Shown piece after piece: positions 35,919-46,165 of a stretch of 64,000 bases of DNA (its first letter is position 1; each line of letters begins with the position of its first letter). The DNA comes from an uncultured Sphingomonadaceae bacterium. GTDB taxonomy: Bacteria > Pseudomonadota > Alphaproteobacteria > Sphingomonadales > Sphingomonadaceae. The notes beneath the pieces are model-generated. The model had not been told where the DNA came from, searched no databases, and saw only the letters and a list, made by a program, of their open reading frames with translations. The stretch lies in contig CAIQHF010000012.1 in assembly GCA_903871605.1 (NCBI GenBank), forward strand, positions 186,001-250,000, in the 5' to 3' direction. The position numbers and the translations under genes are program-made.

Positions 35919-38519
35919 ATGGAACCGGATCGCCGCTTCAACCCGCTCGCCGCCGACGGCCGCTGGCAACAGGCGTGGGACGCGTGCCAGGCGTTCCGCG
36001 CCGACGACGCCAGCGCCAAGCCCAAGGCCTATGTGCTCGAGATGTTCCCCTATCCGTCGGGGCGCATCCATATGGGCCATGTCCGCAACTATGCGATGGG
36101 CGACGTGCTCGCGCGCTACAAGCGGATGACCGGCCACGAGGTGCTCCACCCGATGGGGTGGGACGCCTTCGGCATGCCCGCCGAAAATGCCGCGATGGAG
36201 AAGAAGGTGCATCCCGGCACCTGGACGCGCGCCAATATCGAGACGATGAAGGCGCAGCTCAAGCGGCTCGGCTTCGCGCTCGACTGGAGCCGCGAACTAG
36301 CGACCTGCGAGCCCGATTATTACGGGCACGAGCAGGCGCTGTTCCTCGACTTGATGGAAGCCGGGCTCGCCTACCGCAAGGAAAGCGACGTCAACTGGGA
36401 TCCGGTCGACATGACCGTGCTCGCCAACGAGCAGGTGATCGACGGGCGCGGCTGGCGCTCGGGCGCGCTGGTCGAGCGGCGCAAGCTGTCGCAATGGTTC
36501 CTCAAGATCACCGACTTCGCCGAGGATCTGCTCGACGGACTGGAAACGCTCGGCGACTGGCCCGACAAGGTCAAGCTGATGCAGGCGAACTGGATCGGAC
36601 GCTCGAAGGGGCTGCGGTTTTCGTTCGCGCTGGAAACTCCCCTCCCTGAAAGGGAGGGGCCGGGGGTGGGTTCGCCTGTGGCGGGCGTCGCTTCCGATAG
36701 AGACGAACCCACCCCTACCCCCTCCCTTTCAGGGAGGGGAATAGACACGATCGACGTCTATTCCACCCGCCCCGACACGATCTTCGGCGCGAGCTTCGTC
36801 GCGATCGCCGCGGATCATCCGCTCGCGCTCGCGCTCGCCCAGACCAACCCCGCGCTCGCCGCCTTCGCCGACGAGTGCCGCCACACCGGCACCGCCACCG
36901 CCGAGCTCGAGACCGCCGAGAAGAAGGGCTTCGATACCGGGCTGAACGCCGTCCACCCCTTCGATCCGAGCTGGAAGCTGCCCGTCTTCGTCGCCAATTT
37001 CGTGCTGATGGGCTATGGCACGGGCGCGGTGATGGGCGTGCCCGCGCATGACCAGCGCGATCTCGACTTCGCGCGCAAATATATGCTGCCGGTGCCGCGC
37101 GTCGTTGCCGCCGACGGCGAGGCGGACAAGCCGATCCACGACGAGGCCTATACCGGCCCCGGACGCTTGGTGAACTCGCGCTTCCTCGATGGCATGACCG
37201 TCGACGAGGCCAAGGCGGCGGTGATCGCGCGCGCCGAGGCCGGGGGTTGGGGCCAGGGCACCACGGTCTGGCGGCTGCGCGACTGGGGCGTCTCACGCCA
37301 GCGCTATTGGGGCACGCCGATCCCGATCATCCATTGCGCGACCTGCGGCCCCGTTGCGGTGCCGCGCGACCAGCTGCCCGTCGTGCTGCCCGAGGACGTC
37401 AGCTTCGACAAACCCGGCAATCCGCTCGACCATCATCCGACATGGAAGCATGTCGCATGTCCGACCTGCGGCGGCGCCGCGCGGCGCGAAACCGATACGT
37501 TCGACACCTTCGTCAATTCGTCCTGGTATTTCCTGCGCTTCGCCAGCCAGCCCGCGGACAGGGCGTTCGACCCGAAGGTCGTCGCGCAGTGGCTCCCCGT
37601 CGGCCAATATATCGGCGGCGTCGAGCATGCGATCCTCCACCTGCTCTACGCGCGCTTCTGGACGCGCGCGCTGCAGCGCGTCGGCAAGATCGGTTTCGCC
37701 GAGCCCTTCGCCGGACTCTTCACGCAGGGCATGGTCACGCACGAGACCTATCAGGCGCCCGACGGCCGCTGGCTGTCGCCCGAGGAAATCCGGGACGGCG
37801 TCGTGATCGGGACGGACGAGCCGGTGACCATCGGCCGCATCGAGAAGATGTCGAAGTCGAAGAAGAACACGGTCGATCCGACCGCGATCATCGACCAATA
37901 TGGCGCCGACGCCGCGCGCTGGTTCATGCTCTCCGACAGCCCGCCCGAGCGCGATCTCGAATGGTCCGAGGCGGGAATCGAGGGCGCGTGGCGCTTCGTC
38001 CAGCGCGTCTGGCGGCTGGCGAGCGATCGCGCGCCTGCAGAGGGGCGCGACATCGCGATCGACCGCCGGCTGCACAAGACGATCGCCGGCATCGCCACCG
38101 ACATCGAGGCATTGTCGTTCAACAAGGCGGTCGCCAAGCTGTTCGAGCTGGTCGGTGCGCTCGAGAAGGCGGCGCCGAGCGCCTCGCGCGCCGAGGCGAT
38201 CGACGGTCTGCTGCTGCTGGTCGCGCCGATGATCCCGCATGTCGCCGAGGAAGGCTGGCAGCTGCGCGGTCATGACGGCCTGATCGCGCTCGCCGCCTGG
38301 CCTGCGGTTGATCCCGCGCTGCTGATCGACGACGAGGTGACGATCGCGATCCAGGTCAACGGCAAGCTGCGCGACACGCTGACGGCACCCAAGGGCGCCG
38401 ACAGGTCGGTACTCGAGGCAATGGCGCGCGGATCGGACAAGATCGTCGCCTTCCTCGAGGGGCGCGAGCCCAAGAAGGTGATCGTCGTGCCCGACCGACT
38501 CGTGAATCTCGTCGCATGA
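35919..38519 (+). CDS. leuS: Leucyl-tRNA synthetase with repeat-derived insert
   Basis: Charges tRNA-Leu. It has 866 residues from [16 protein letters not shown]. Class I motifs HIGH ([13 protein letters not shown]) and KMSKS ([14 protein letters not shown]) are intact, as are the zinc-site cysteines (CATCGPV, CPTCGGA). At about residues 240-274, between SFALE and [16 protein letters not shown], lies a ~35-residue Pro/Gly/Glu-rich stretch encoded by a palindromic element. It sits just before the threonine-rich motif of the editing (CP1) domain. The frame is kept, so the enzyme is probably active. The gene overlaps lptE by ATGA. Confidence 0.96.
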   Translation: MEPDRRFNPLAADGRWQQAWDACQAFRADDASAKPKAYVLEMFPYPSGRIHMGHVRNYAMGDVLARYKRMTGHEVLHPMGWDAFGMPAENAAMEKKVHPGTWTRANIETMKAQLKRLGFALDWSRELATCEPDYYGHEQALFLDLMEAGLAYRKESDVNWDPVDMTVLANEQVIDGRGWRSGALVERRKLSQWFLKITDFAEDLLDGLETLGDWPDKVKLMQANWIGRSKGLRFSFALETPLPEREGPGVGSPVAGVASDRDEPTPTPSLSGRGIDTIDVYSTRPDTIFGASFVAIAADHPLALALAQTNPALAAFADECRHTGTATAELETAEKKGFDTGLNAVHPFDPSWKLPVFVANFVLMGYGTGAVMGVPAHDQRDLDFARKYMLPVPRVVAADGEADKPIHDEAYTGPGRLVNSRFLDGMTVDEAKAAVIARAEAGGWGQGTTVWRLRDWGVSRQRYWGTPIPIIHCATCGPVAVPRDQLPVVLPEDVSFDKPGNPLDHHPTWKHVACPTCGGAARRETDTFDTFVNSSWYFLRFASQPADRAFDPKVVAQWLPVGQYIGGVEHAILHLLYARFWTRALQRVGKIGFAEPFAGLFTQGMVTHETYQAPDGRWLSPEEIRDGVVIGTDEPVTIGRIEKMSKSKKNTVDPTAIIDQYGADAARWFMLSDSPPERDLEWSEAGIEGAWRFVQRVWRLASDRAPAEGRDIAIDRRLHKTIAGIATDIEALSFNKAVAKLFELVGALEKAAPSASRAEAIDGLLLLVAPMIPHVAEEGWQLRGHDGLIALAAWPAVDPALLIDDEVTIAIQVNGKLRDTLTAPKGADRSVLEAMARGSDKIVAFLEGREPKKVIVVPDRLVNLVA
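36639..36739. mobile_element. 101-bp inverted-repeat element inserted in frame in leuS
   Basis: 36-bp inverted ends, CCCCTCCCTGAAAGGGAGGG.. (36639-36674) and its near-perfect complement (36704-36739), around a 29-base centre. The ends closely resemble those of the DUF559 cassette at 3197-3627, but there is no gene between them, as in a miniature (non-autonomous) element. The reading frame through it is open. No clear target duplication. Confidence 0.65.
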
Positions 38520-39022
38520 CGCGCGGCGCCGCGCTGCTGCTGCCGCTGCTGCTGGCGCCGCTTGCGGGGTGCGGGCTGCATCCGCTCTACGAGGGGGGCA
38601 CGCACGGGGTCGTCGCGCAGAAGCTGGCGCAGATCGAGATCGAGCCGATCGCGGGCCAGTCTGGCTGGCTTATGCGCAATGCGCTCTCCGACCGGATCGG
38701 GTCCGCGGGGCACGACACCGCGCGCTACAAGCTGATCGTCGAGCTCGACGACAAGATCATCGGGCTGGGTATCCGATCGGACAATACGGTGACGCGCGAG
38801 CGTCGGACGCTGCGCGCGCGTTTCCGGCTGGTGACGGCCGACGCCGAGGGCACGACGCTGCTCGACGCCAGCGCCGGTTCGGACGCGGGAATCGATGTGG
38901 TCAGCTCGGATTATGCGACCGTCGCCGCCGAGCAGACCGCGCTCGAGAATCTGACGAGCGAGGTTGCCGACCAGATCGTCGCACGCGTCGCGATCTTCGC
39001 GCGCCGCACGCAGGGCCGCTGA
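38516..39022 (+). CDS. lptE: LPS assembly lipoprotein LptE
   Basis: Outer-membrane lipoprotein that plugs the LptD barrel for LPS export. It is 168 residues with signal peptide and lipobox ([15 protein letters not shown]), the typical GC-G-x-x-P-L-Y start of LptE, and a segment [20 protein letters not shown] near the C-terminus. leuS-lptE-holA is a conserved order across proteobacteria. Together with lptM this window holds two LptD-partner genes. Confidence 0.92.
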   Translation: MTRGAALLLPLLLAPLAGCGLHPLYEGGTHGVVAQKLAQIEIEPIAGQSGWLMRNALSDRIGSAGHDTARYKLIVELDDKIIGLGIRSDNTVTRERRTLRARFRLVTADAEGTTLLDASAGSDAGIDVVSSDYATVAAEQTALENLTSEVADQIVARVAIFARRTQGR

Positions 39023-39038
39023 GCGATGGACCGCTGAC

Positions 39039-40061
39039 ATGGCAAAGAGCGCCGCGATCGAGCGCGCGCTCGATCGCATCGATCCTGCGATCCGCTGCTA
39101 TCTTCTCTACGGCGCCGACGAATCGGGATCGCGCGCGCTCGCCAGGCGGCTCGAGATCGCGATGGGCGCCGAGGCCGAGCGGATCGACCTCGAGCCCACG
39201 CGGCTGGTCGCCGACACCGCGCTGCTCGCCGACGAGGCGGCGTCGATGTCGATGTTCGGCGGTGCGCGTCACATCCGCGTCGAGGGCGTCACCGATAGCT
39301 GCCTGGCCGCGGTCGAGGCGCTGATGGAGGCGCCCGCCGCGGGCAACCCCGTGGTGCTGATCGCGGGCGCGCTCAAGAAGGACGCCAAGCTGGTCAAGCG
39401 GCTCGATGCCGACAAGGCGGCGATGACCTTCCAGAGCTGGCCGCCCAGCGACGCCGATTTCGACCGGCTCGCGGTCCAACTCGGCCGCGAGCAGGGGCTG
39501 CGCATCGACGAGGACATTGCGCGGCGCCTGGCGGAATCCGCCGAGGGCGATCGCGCGGTGCTCGCCTCGGAGATCGTCAAGCTCGCGCTTTACGTCGATG
39601 CCGCGCCCGAGCGGCCGGTCGCCGTGACGCACGCGCAGTTTGACGCGATCACCGCGGGCAATGGCGAGGCGGATCTGTCGCGTTTCGTCGATGCGGTGAC
39701 GGGGGGAGATCCGGCCAGGCTCGAGGCAGAGCTCGCGCGGCTCGCGGGCGAGGGCCAGGAAGGCATCACGCTGGTCCGCGCGCTGTTGCGCCGGCTGCTG
39801 CCGATGGCGGCGGCGCGCGCCGAGCTTGACCGGGGCGCCTCGCCCGGCATGGCGACCGAGCGCCACGGCCGCGCGATGGCGCTCAAGGATCGCAAGGGGC
39901 TCGAACGCGATGTCGTGCGCTGGCCCGCGGCGCGGATTGCGCGTGCGATCGAGCGATTGGGAGCGCTCGATCGCGAGCTGCGCCACACCGCGGGCGCCGG
40001 CACGATCGCGGCGGACGCGGAGTTCTTCGCGATCGCGCGCGCGGCCGGCCGGCGGCGCTAG
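39039..40061 (+). CDS. holA: DNA polymerase III delta subunit
   Basis: Clamp-loader subunit that opens the beta clamp. It is 340 residues from MAKSAAIERALDRIDPAIRC. The N-terminal AAA-like domain lacks a functional P-loop as expected (YLLYGADESGSRALARRL), and the central VIAGALKKDAKLVKRLD and LASEIVKLALYVD regions match HolA. ATG at 39039 was chosen because the longer ORF overlaps lptE. Its stop overlaps that of the convergent parB. Confidence 0.92.
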   Translation: MAKSAAIERALDRIDPAIRCYLLYGADESGSRALARRLEIAMGAEAERIDLEPTRLVADTALLADEAASMSMFGGARHIRVEGVTDSCLAAVEALMEAPAAGNPVVLIAGALKKDAKLVKRLDADKAAMTFQSWPPSDADFDRLAVQLGREQGLRIDEDIARRLAESAEGDRAVLASEIVKLALYVDAAPERPVAVTHAQFDAITAGNGEADLSRFVDAVTGGDPARLEAELARLAGEGQEGITLVRALLRRLLPMAAARAELDRGASPGMATERHGRAMALKDRKGLERDVVRWPAARIARAIERLGALDRELRHTAGAGTIAADAEFFAIARAAGRRR

Positions 40062-40945
40062 ATCTTCTCGCCGCTCAGCCGCTGGCAGATCATGTCGAGC
40101 TGGTCGAGCGACGAATAGCCGAGCGTCACCACCCCGCCCTCGCCGGCATGGCTGATCCTGACGCTCAGCCCCAGCATGTCGCCGAGCTGGCGCTCGAGCG
40201 AGGCGATATCGGCATCCGCCGCCGGCGCCGCCTTTGGCCGTGCCGCGCCGCCTGCCGTCTTGTCCTTCGTCGCGCGTGCGAGCCGCTCGGTGTCGCGCAC
40301 CGACAGCCCGCGGCGGATCACCTCGGCGGCGAGCGCCTGCGGGTCGGCGGCGGTGATCAGCGCGCGTCCATGCCCCATTGAGAGCTCGCCCCGCGCCACC
40401 GCATCGCGCACCGACTGCGGAAGGTCGAGCAACCGCAACAGATTGGCGACATGGCTGCGCGACTTGTGGACGAGCTTGCCGAGCTCCTCCTGGCTATGCC
40501 CGAAATCAGAGATAAGTCTATGAAAAGCCTCGGCTTCTTCAATCGCATTGAGGTCCGCGCGCTGGATGTTCTCGACGATCGCTATCTCGAGCGTCTCGGT
40601 GTCGGTGAACTCGCGGACGATCGCGGGGATGTCGTGCAGCCGGGCGCGCTGCGATGCCCGCCAGCGGCGTTCGCCTGCGACGATCTGGTATCCGGTGCCC
40701 CGGCGGCGCACGACAATCGGCTGGAGCACGCCGCGTTCGGCGATCGATTGGGCGAGCTCGTCGAGCTTGTCCTCGTCGAAGTGGCGGCGCGGCTGGTCGG
40801 GATGCGGATGGATGTCGGCGATCGACAGCGTGCGGATGTTGAGCCCGCGCGGATCGCCGACCGAGATGCGATCGACCTCGCCCATCAGCGCCGACAGCCC
40901 GCGGCCGAGCCCCGCCGGCTTGCGGCGCGTCGGATCGAGGCTCAT
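40058..40945 (-). CDS. parB: Chromosome partitioning protein ParB
   Basis: CTP-dependent clamp that loads at parS. It is 295 residues: the N-terminal CTPase domain with LSIADIHPHPDQPRRHFDED and the GERRWRA box (VAGERRWRASQRA), the helix-turn-helix parS-binding domain (SQEELGKLVHKSRSHVANLL, LSMGHGRALIT), and a C-terminal dimerisation helix. Start at 40945 overlaps the parA stop. Matching parS sites lie at 42291, 44104 and 46028. Confidence 0.97.
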   Translation of the reverse strand: MSLDPTRRKPAGLGRGLSALMGEVDRISVGDPRGLNIRTLSIADIHPHPDQPRRHFDEDKLDELAQSIAERGVLQPIVVRRRGTGYQIVAGERRWRASQRARLHDIPAIVREFTDTETLEIAIVENIQRADLNAIEEAEAFHRLISDFGHSQEELGKLVHKSRSHVANLLRLLDLPQSVRDAVARGELSMGHGRALITAADPQALAAEVIRRGLSVRDTERLARATKDKTAGGAARPKAAPAADADIASLERQLGDMLGLSVRISHAGEGGVVTLGYSSLDQLDMICQRLSGEKI

Positions 40946-41727
40946 GCCGCCGCCCGCGTCGGCAGCGGCAGGCGCGCCATCAGTTCGCGCGCGAGACCGA
41001 TATAGGCCTCCGAGCCCGAGCAGCGGTGATCGTAGATCAGCGCCGGCATGCCGTGGCTCGGCGCCTCGGACAGGCGAACGTTGCGCGGGATCACCGTCTC
41101 GAACACCAGCTTGCCGAGACATGCGCGGACATCCTGCGCGACCTGTTCGGACAGACGGTTGCGGCGATCATACATGGTCAGCGCGACGCCGAGGATCTGC
41201 AGCGCGGGATTGAACCGCGCACGCACCTGCTCGATCGTCTGGAGCAGCTGGCTCAATCCCTCGAGCGCGAAGAATTCGCACTGGAGCGGGACCAGCAGCG
41301 AGGCCGCGGCGCTCATCGCGTTGATCGTCAGGAGCCCGAGCGACGGCGGGCAATCGATCAGCATGACGTCCCAACGCCCTGCCGGAACCGCGTCGAGCGC
41401 GAGATCGAGCCGGTGCGTGCGGCGCTCCATGTCGACCAGCTCGATCTCCGCCCCCGACAGGTCGACCGTCGAGGCGACAAGATCGAGCCGCGGCACCTTG
41501 GTGGCGATCGCCGCCTCGACGACGCTGCACTGGCCGACGAGCAGATCGTAGCTCGAGCGCAGCCGGTCGGCGCGGTCGACGCCCAGGCCCGTCGAGCAAT
41601 TGCCCTGCGGATCGAGATCGATCAGCAGCACCTTCCAGCCCATCGCCGCGAGCGCGGTGCCGATGTTGATCGCGGTCGTCGTTTTGCCGACCCCGCCCTT
41701 TTGATTGGCCACTGCGATACGAATCAT
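40942..41727 (-). CDS. parA: Chromosome partitioning ATPase ParA
   Basis: Walker-type ATPase that pulls the ParB-parS complex. It is 261 residues with the deviant Walker A KGGVGKTTTAINIG, Walker A' and B in VMLIDCPPSLGLLTINAM. No N-terminal extension, as in chromosomal ParA/Soj. It overlaps rsmG and parB by a few bases each, an operon. Confidence 0.97.
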   Translation of the reverse strand: MIRIAVANQKGGVGKTTTAINIGTALAAMGWKVLLIDLDPQGNCSTGLGVDRADRLRSSYDLLVGQCSVVEAAIATKVPRLDLVASTVDLSGAEIELVDMERRTHRLDLALDAVPAGRWDVMLIDCPPSLGLLTINAMSAAASLLVPLQCEFFALEGLSQLLQTIEQVRARFNPALQILGVALTMYDRRNRLSEQVAQDVRACLGKLVFETVIPRNVRLSEAPSHGMPALIYDHRCSGSEAYIGLARELMARLPLPTRAAA

Positions 41728-42329
41728 CGAGCCCGTCTCCGCCGAACGCCGGTCGCAAGCACGATGGCGGCCTCGGGATCCGTCCGGCTGGCAACGAGGC
41801 GAAAATCACCCTGCCATGTCTTGCGTGCCTCCGCCAGTTCGGATGCGGCGGATTGGCCCTTGGGAAGCACCCAAAGCGTCTCGTCGTCGGCCAAGTGGCT
41901 GGCCATCGTGAACAGCCGGTCGAGCGACGCGACCGCGCGCGCGGTGATCGCGGCGACGGGCGGAAGCGTGACGCGTTCGACCTTGCAGCCATGGACATGG
42001 ACGTGATCGCCGATGCCGAGCGCATGACGGGCACCGTCGAGAAAGGCGGCGCGCTTGGCGCGGGGTTCGACCAGATGGCAGGGATCGGCGCGGACGCATC
42101 CCAGGACTAGGCCGGGGAACCCACCGCCCGATCCGATGTCGACAAGGACGCCCGCCGGCAAAAGCGGGGCCAGCTGTAGCGAATCGGCGAGGTGACGCTC
42201 GTCGAACGCCACAACCGAACTTTCGGAAATCAGGTTTTGCTCGCGGGATTCGGCGAGGACGAGCGCCTTGAGCTGCGCCAGTCTCTCTTCGGTTTCACGT
42301 GGAACATCGCCGGGCATGTCAGGCGACAC
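41724..42329 (-). CDS. rsmG: 16S rRNA (guanine-N7) methyltransferase RsmG
   Basis: Methylates G527 of 16S rRNA (GidB). It is 201 residues with the SAM motif [15 protein letters not shown] and [20 protein letters not shown]. Near the N-terminus DVPRET is encoded by a parS site. The start overlaps the mnmG stop by 11 bases. Confidence 0.95.
   Translation of the reverse strand: MSPDMPGDVPRETEERLAQLKALVLAESREQNLISESSVVAFDERHLADSLQLAPLLPAGVLVDIGSGGGFPGLVLGCVRADPCHLVEPRAKRAAFLDGARHALGIGDHVHVHGCKVERVTLPPVAAITARAVASLDRLFTMASHLADDETLWVLPKGQSAASELAEARKTWQGDFRLVASRTDPEAAIVLATGVRRRRAR
42291..42306. promoter_or_regulatory. parS site in the 5' part of rsmG
   Basis: GGTTTCACGTGGAACA: 14 of 16 bases match the consensus TGTTTCACGTGAAACA. 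It is inside the rsmG coding region, about 1.3 kb from parB. Probable ParB nucleation site. Confidence 0.85.
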
Positions 42330-44091
42330 GGCGCTGGCTTGCGACGAGCAAGGCGGTTAGCGCGGCCGGCGTCACTCCGGGTATCCGCGCGGCCTGGTCG
42401 ATCGAGGCTGGCCGCGACAGGCTGAGCCGCTCGATCATCTCGCTCGACAGCCCGGGGATTGCGGCGAAGTCGAAATCGCGCGGGAGCGCGCGCGACGATG
42501 ACAGCAGCCGCTGGGCGGCCGCCTGCTCGCGCTCGACATAGGGGGCATAGCGGCGATCGATGCGAAGTTCGTCGACGATGTCGGCGCCTAGCGCGGCCCA
42601 AGCCGCGTCCTCGGCGATCCGCCGTTCCGCGGTCGCGTTGTCGATATCGCCCGCCGAGTCGATCAGCCCGCGCCCCGAGGCGCGGCGTTGTTGGCGATCC
42701 CGGAGCGCGTCGGCACGTGCATCGGAGAGCGCGCCGCTGGCCAGCGCGGCCGATCCGAGCCGCGCCTCGGCATTGTCGGCCCGAAGATGGAGGCGGTGTT
42801 CGGCGCGCGCGGTGAGCATCCGATAGGGCTCGGTCACGCCCTGGAGGGTCAGGTCGTCGATCAGCACGCCGATATAGCTGCTGCTTCGCGCGAAGCACAC
42901 CGCATCACGTCCCGACACGGCGGCGCCTGCGGAAAGGCCCGCGGCAAGACCCTGCGCGGCGGCCTCCTCATAGCCCGTCGTGCCGTTGATCTGGCCGGCA
43001 AGATAAAGACCGGGCAGCCGGTCGACCTCGAGCGAAGGCGAGAGCACGCGCGGATCGACATGATCATATTCGACCGCGTAGCCCGGGACCACGATCTCGG
43101 CCGATTCGAGCCCGTCGATCGTCCGGACGAAATGCTCCTGGACGTCCGCAGGCAGCGAGGTTGAGATGCCGTTAGGATAGATCAGGCGGCCGGAGCGCGT
43201 CTCGGGCTCGAGGAAGATCTGATGGCCATCGCGGTCGCCGAACCGGCGCACCTTATCCTCGATCGACGGGCAATAGCGCGGCCCCCGCCCCGCAATGTCG
43301 CCGCTGTAGAGCGGCGACCGGCCGAACGATTCGCGGATGACATCGTGCGTCGCGGCGTTGGTGCGGGTGATGCCGCAGAATAATTCGGTGCGACCCGCGG
43401 CCGGGCGGGGTTCGACCGATAGGGACCAGTTCGCGCGGTCCGAGGCTTGGCGTGTGAGTCGGCTCCAGTCGATGCTGCCCGCATCGAGCCGCGGCGGCGT
43501 GCCCGTCTTGAGCCGCGCGATCGGAAGCCCGAGATCGCGGACCTGGCGGGAGAGCCGGTGCGCGCCGGCTTCCCCGATCCGCCCGCCGTGCTCGCGATGC
43601 TCGCCGCGGAACAAGCGACCGCCGAGAAATGTGCCCGTGGCGAGGATGACCGCGCGCGCGGCAACCGATCGGCCATCGGCGAGCGCGACGCCGGCGATGC
43701 GATCGCCGCGCAGCGCGAGTCCGACGACCTCCCCCTCGCCGATCGTCAGCGACGGCAACGCACCGAGCCGCCGCTGGATCGAGGCGCGATAGAGATCACG
43801 GTCCGCCTGCACGCGCGGCCCATGTACGGCGGGGCCCTTGCTCGCATTGAGCATGCGGCGATGGATGGTGGCATCGTCGGCGGCCGGCGCGATCAATCCG
43901 CCGAACACGTCGACCTCGCGGACCAGATGACCCTTGCCGACGCCGCCGATCGCAGGATTGCACGACATGGCGCCGATGCCCGCGCGGTCGATCGCGAGCA
44001 ACAGCACCGAGCATCCCATGCGCGCGGCAGCGGCGGCCGCCTCGCAGCCGGCATGGCCTCCACCGACGACGATGATGTCGTACCGGTCGCT
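42319..44091 (-). CDS. mnmG: tRNA uridine-5-carboxymethylaminomethyl enzyme MnmG
   Basis: FAD enzyme that, with MnmE, modifies wobble uridine of tRNAs. It is 590 residues from [20 protein letters not shown] (FAD motif). Also present: the [20 protein letters not shown] segment and [20 protein letters not shown]. The ORF extends upstream as [20 protein letters not shown]; the 44091 start was chosen because the extension is encoded by the parS site and does not match the family. Confidence 0.96.
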   Translation of the reverse strand, partial: SDRYDIIVVGGGHAGCEAAAAAARMGCSVLLLAIDRAGIGAMSCNPAIGGVGKGHLVREVDVFGGLIAPAADDATIHRRMLNASKGPAVHGPRVQADRDLYRASIQRRLGALPSLTIGEGEVVGLALRGDRIAGVALADGRSVAARAVILATGTFLGGRLFRGEHREHGGRIGEAGAHRLSRQVRDLGLPIARLKTGTPPRLDAGSIDWSRLTRQASDRANWSLSVEPRPAAGRTELFCGITRTNAATHDVIRESFGRSPLYSGDIAGRGPRYCPSIEDKVRRFGDRDGHQIFLEPETRSGRLIYPNGISTSLPADVQEHFVRTIDGLESAEIVVPGYAVEYDHVDPRVLSPSLEVDRLPGLYLAGQINGTTGYEEAAAQGLAAGLSAGAAVSGRDAVCFARSSSYIGVLIDDLTLQGVTEPYRMLTARAEHRLHLRADNAEARLGSAALASGALSDARADALRDRQQRRASGRGLIDSAGDIDNATAERRIAEDAAWAALGADIVDELRIDRRYAPYVEREQAAAQRLLSSSRALPRDFDFAAIPGLSSEMIERLSLSRPASIDQAARIPGVTPAALTALLVASQRRVA

Positions 44092-44103
44092 CATGGCCGA
44101 TGC

Positions 44104-44119
44104 TGTTTCACGTGGAACA
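44104..44119. promoter_or_regulatory. parS site between mnmG and mnmE
   Basis: TGTTTCACGTGGAACA: 15 of 16 bases match the parS consensus TGTTTCACGTGAAACA. It lies in the 28-bp gap between the mnmE stop and the mnmG start and is the best of the three sites in the window. Confidence 0.9.
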
Positions 44120-45415
44120 TCATTTTCCCAAGCAGAATCGGCCAAATAGCGCGTCGAGCATGGCCTCTACATCGCCACCGCCGATTAGCCCACCCAGATG
44201 GACGCGCGCCAGCCTGACATGCTCGGCGACGATGACCGGATCGTCGGTTGCGCGGGCGGAGCCGAGATGGTCACGGACCTGAGCCAGCGCGTCGCGATAG
44301 CGGCGATCGAGCGCGACCTCGCCCTCCCCGGGAAGCAACGCCGCGCAGGCGGCGATCATCCGCGCACGCAGGGCATCGAGGCCATGCGGCGCAAGCGCGG
44401 AGACGGGCACGGCACCGGCTCGCGGCGGCGCGAGGTCGGCTTTCGCAGAGACCGCGATGATATGGCGCGCGTCGTCGCCGTCTCCTGCCAGATCGAGCAC
44501 GAGATCGGCGGTCTGTTGCTCGCGCCGGGCCCGGGCGACGCCGATCGCCTCGATCGGATCCGACGAATCGCGAAGCCCGGCGGTGTCGATCAGCACGATC
44601 GGCATGCCGCCCAGCGAGAGCGGCCGCTCGATCGCGTCGCGCGTCGTTCCTTCGATCGCGGATACGATCGCGGCCTCCGCGCCGACGAGCGCGTTGAACA
44701 GCGTCGACTTGCCCGCATTGGGCGGTCCGACGATGGCGACACGCAGGCCATCGCGCAGCCGCTCGGCGGGCGGCATCGCAAGCGCCGCACCGATCTCGCC
44801 GGCGAGCGAGGCGATCGCTGCGCGCTGGACATCGGTGTCGACGGCGACGTCTTCGCCATCATAGTCGATCCCGGCCTCTATCGCGGCGGCGAGCCCGGTC
44901 AGCCGGTCGAGCCATCCCGCCAGCTGGCGGCCGAGCACGCCGTCGGCGCGTCGCAGCGCCTCGCGATGCTGGCTTTCGGTTTCGGCGGCGAGCAAATCGG
45001 CGAGCCCCTCGACAGCGCTGAGATCGAGCCGGCCGTTGAACAGCGCACGGCGCGTGAATTCGCCGGGCTCGGCGAGCCGCAGACCGAGTGCCGCGAGCGC
45101 GGCGAGCGTTGCCGCGACGACGGCACGGCCGCCGTGAAGGTGGAGCTCGGCAATATCCTCGCCCGTCGCGGTGCCCGGCCCCGGCAGCCACAGCAGCATC
45201 GCATGGTCGAGCAGTTCGCCCTGCGAATCGCGGATCCGGCGGTGGCATGCCTGGCGCGGCGGCGGAAGGCGGCCGGCAAGCGCCTCGAGCGCGCGCGCGG
45301 CATCGGCGCCGCTGATCCGGACGATCGCGATCGCGGCCGGCGGCGCACCGCTCGACAGCGCATAGATGGTATCGCCGGCGGGGTCCGCCGAAGCCGCGCT
45401 ATTTGGTCGTGGCAC
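44120..45415 (-). CDS. mnmE: tRNA modification GTPase MnmE
   Basis: Partner of MnmG. It is 431 residues: an N-terminal folate-binding domain ([20 protein letters not shown]), a Ras-like G domain inserted in the helical domain with P-loop [15 protein letters not shown] and [16 protein letters not shown], and the C-terminal FCLGK matching the C-x-G-K motif. It is slightly shorter than the E. coli enzyme (454). Confidence 0.96.
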   Translation of the reverse strand: MPRPNSAASADPAGDTIYALSSGAPPAAIAIVRISGADAARALEALAGRLPPPRQACHRRIRDSQGELLDHAMLLWLPGPGTATGEDIAELHLHGGRAVVAATLAALAALGLRLAEPGEFTRRALFNGRLDLSAVEGLADLLAAETESQHREALRRADGVLGRQLAGWLDRLTGLAAAIEAGIDYDGEDVAVDTDVQRAAIASLAGEIGAALAMPPAERLRDGLRVAIVGPPNAGKSTLFNALVGAEAAIVSAIEGTTRDAIERPLSLGGMPIVLIDTAGLRDSSDPIEAIGVARARREQQTADLVLDLAGDGDDARHIIAVSAKADLAPPRAGAVPVSALAPHGLDALRARMIAACAALLPGEGEVALDRRYRDALAQVRDHLGSARATDDPVIVAEHVRLARVHLGGLIGGGDVEAMLDALFGRFCLGK

Positions 45416-45632
45416 CCATATTGTCCAGCATCTGGCGCCACATCGACATGCCGGCCTCGCCCATTGGCGACCAGCTTTGCATCATCGACTGGATCGTCTC
45501 GGGTGTGATCCCCTGATCGATCGCGGCGCGCATCTTGGCGAGATAGGTCTCGTGCAACGGGCCGAGATCGGGAAGCCCCAGGAAGCGCCGCGCCTCCTCC
45601 GGCGTGCAGTCGACGTCGACCGTGATCTTCAC
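45399..45632 (-). CDS. DUF6489-type small protein
   Basis: A 77-residue acidic-basic protein beginning VKITVDVDCTPEEARRFLGL (GTG start at 45632 with GGGGAG about nine bases upstream). It contains LGPLHETYLAKMRAAIDQG and ends [14 protein letters not shown]. The pattern matches a small sphingomonad/alphaproteobacterial family found upstream of mnmE, reported as DUF6489. Function unknown. Overlaps mnmE by 17 bases. Confidence 0.75.
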   Translation of the reverse strand: MKITVDVDCTPEEARRFLGLPDLGPLHETYLAKMRAAIDQGITPETIQSMMQSWSPMGEAGMSMWRQMLDNMGATTK

Positions 45633-45664
45633 CGTTTGGTGCTCCCCAATGCGAGTGCCAGGAC

Positions 45665-46165
45665 TTAGACGATTTCGATCACCGCGTCCGCTGTCAAATC
45701 GGCGAGCAACGCGTGCATGGTCGCGCGCGGGATCGCGACGCATCCTTCGGTCGTGTCGCCGTCACGCAGGTGCAGGAAGATCGCGCTGCCTGCGCCGCTT
45801 TGCGGCGGCGAGTCATTGTGCCCAAGGACGAGGACGGCATCGTAGAGCGCGTCGTCGCGCCACAATCGCTCGGCGGAGTGCGGATGCGGATGATGGACGG
45901 GGCGATTATAGGCGGGATCGGCGGGCGCGTCGGACCAGCCATCCTCGGGCCGCAGCCAGCGCCACGGCAGCCAGGTGGGTGGCGCGAACCCGCGATCGGG
46001 TCGCAACAGTGCCGCGCGGATCGGCCATGTTCCACGTGGAGTATGTCCATCGCCCTCGATCTTGCGCGCCGCGTCGCACGGGCCTGTCCGCCCAATCGCG
46101 CAGGCGACCGAGACGTCGCCGTAGCGCAGCGTCAGCGCCTCGGTATCGACGACGATCCGCCTCAC
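45665..46165 (-). CDS. L,D-transpeptidase family protein (YkuD-like)
   Basis: Predicted to crosslink peptidoglycan or attach proteins to it. It is 166 residues. The catalytic Cys is in TTEGCVAIPRATMHALLADL and the conserved His in VLGHNDSPPQSGAGSAIFLH. No signal peptide is apparent, so the location is uncertain. GTG start at 46165 overlaps the ribA stop (GTGA). A parS-like site lies inside the gene. Confidence 0.85.
   Translation of the reverse strand: MRRIVVDTEALTLRYGDVSVACAIGRTGPCDAARKIEGDGHTPRGTWPIRAALLRPDRGFAPPTWLPWRWLRPEDGWSDAPADPAYNRPVHHPHPHSAERLWRDDALYDAVLVLGHNDSPPQSGAGSAIFLHLRDGDTTEGCVAIPRATMHALLADLTADAVIEIV
46028..46043. promoter_or_regulatory. Third parS-like site
   Basis: TGTTCCACGTGGAGTA; on the other strand TACTCCACGTGGAACA. 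The core CCACGTGG and one GAACA arm are conserved. Divergent from consensus at several positions, so a weaker ParB site at best. Lies within the L,D-transpeptidase gene. Confidence 0.5.
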
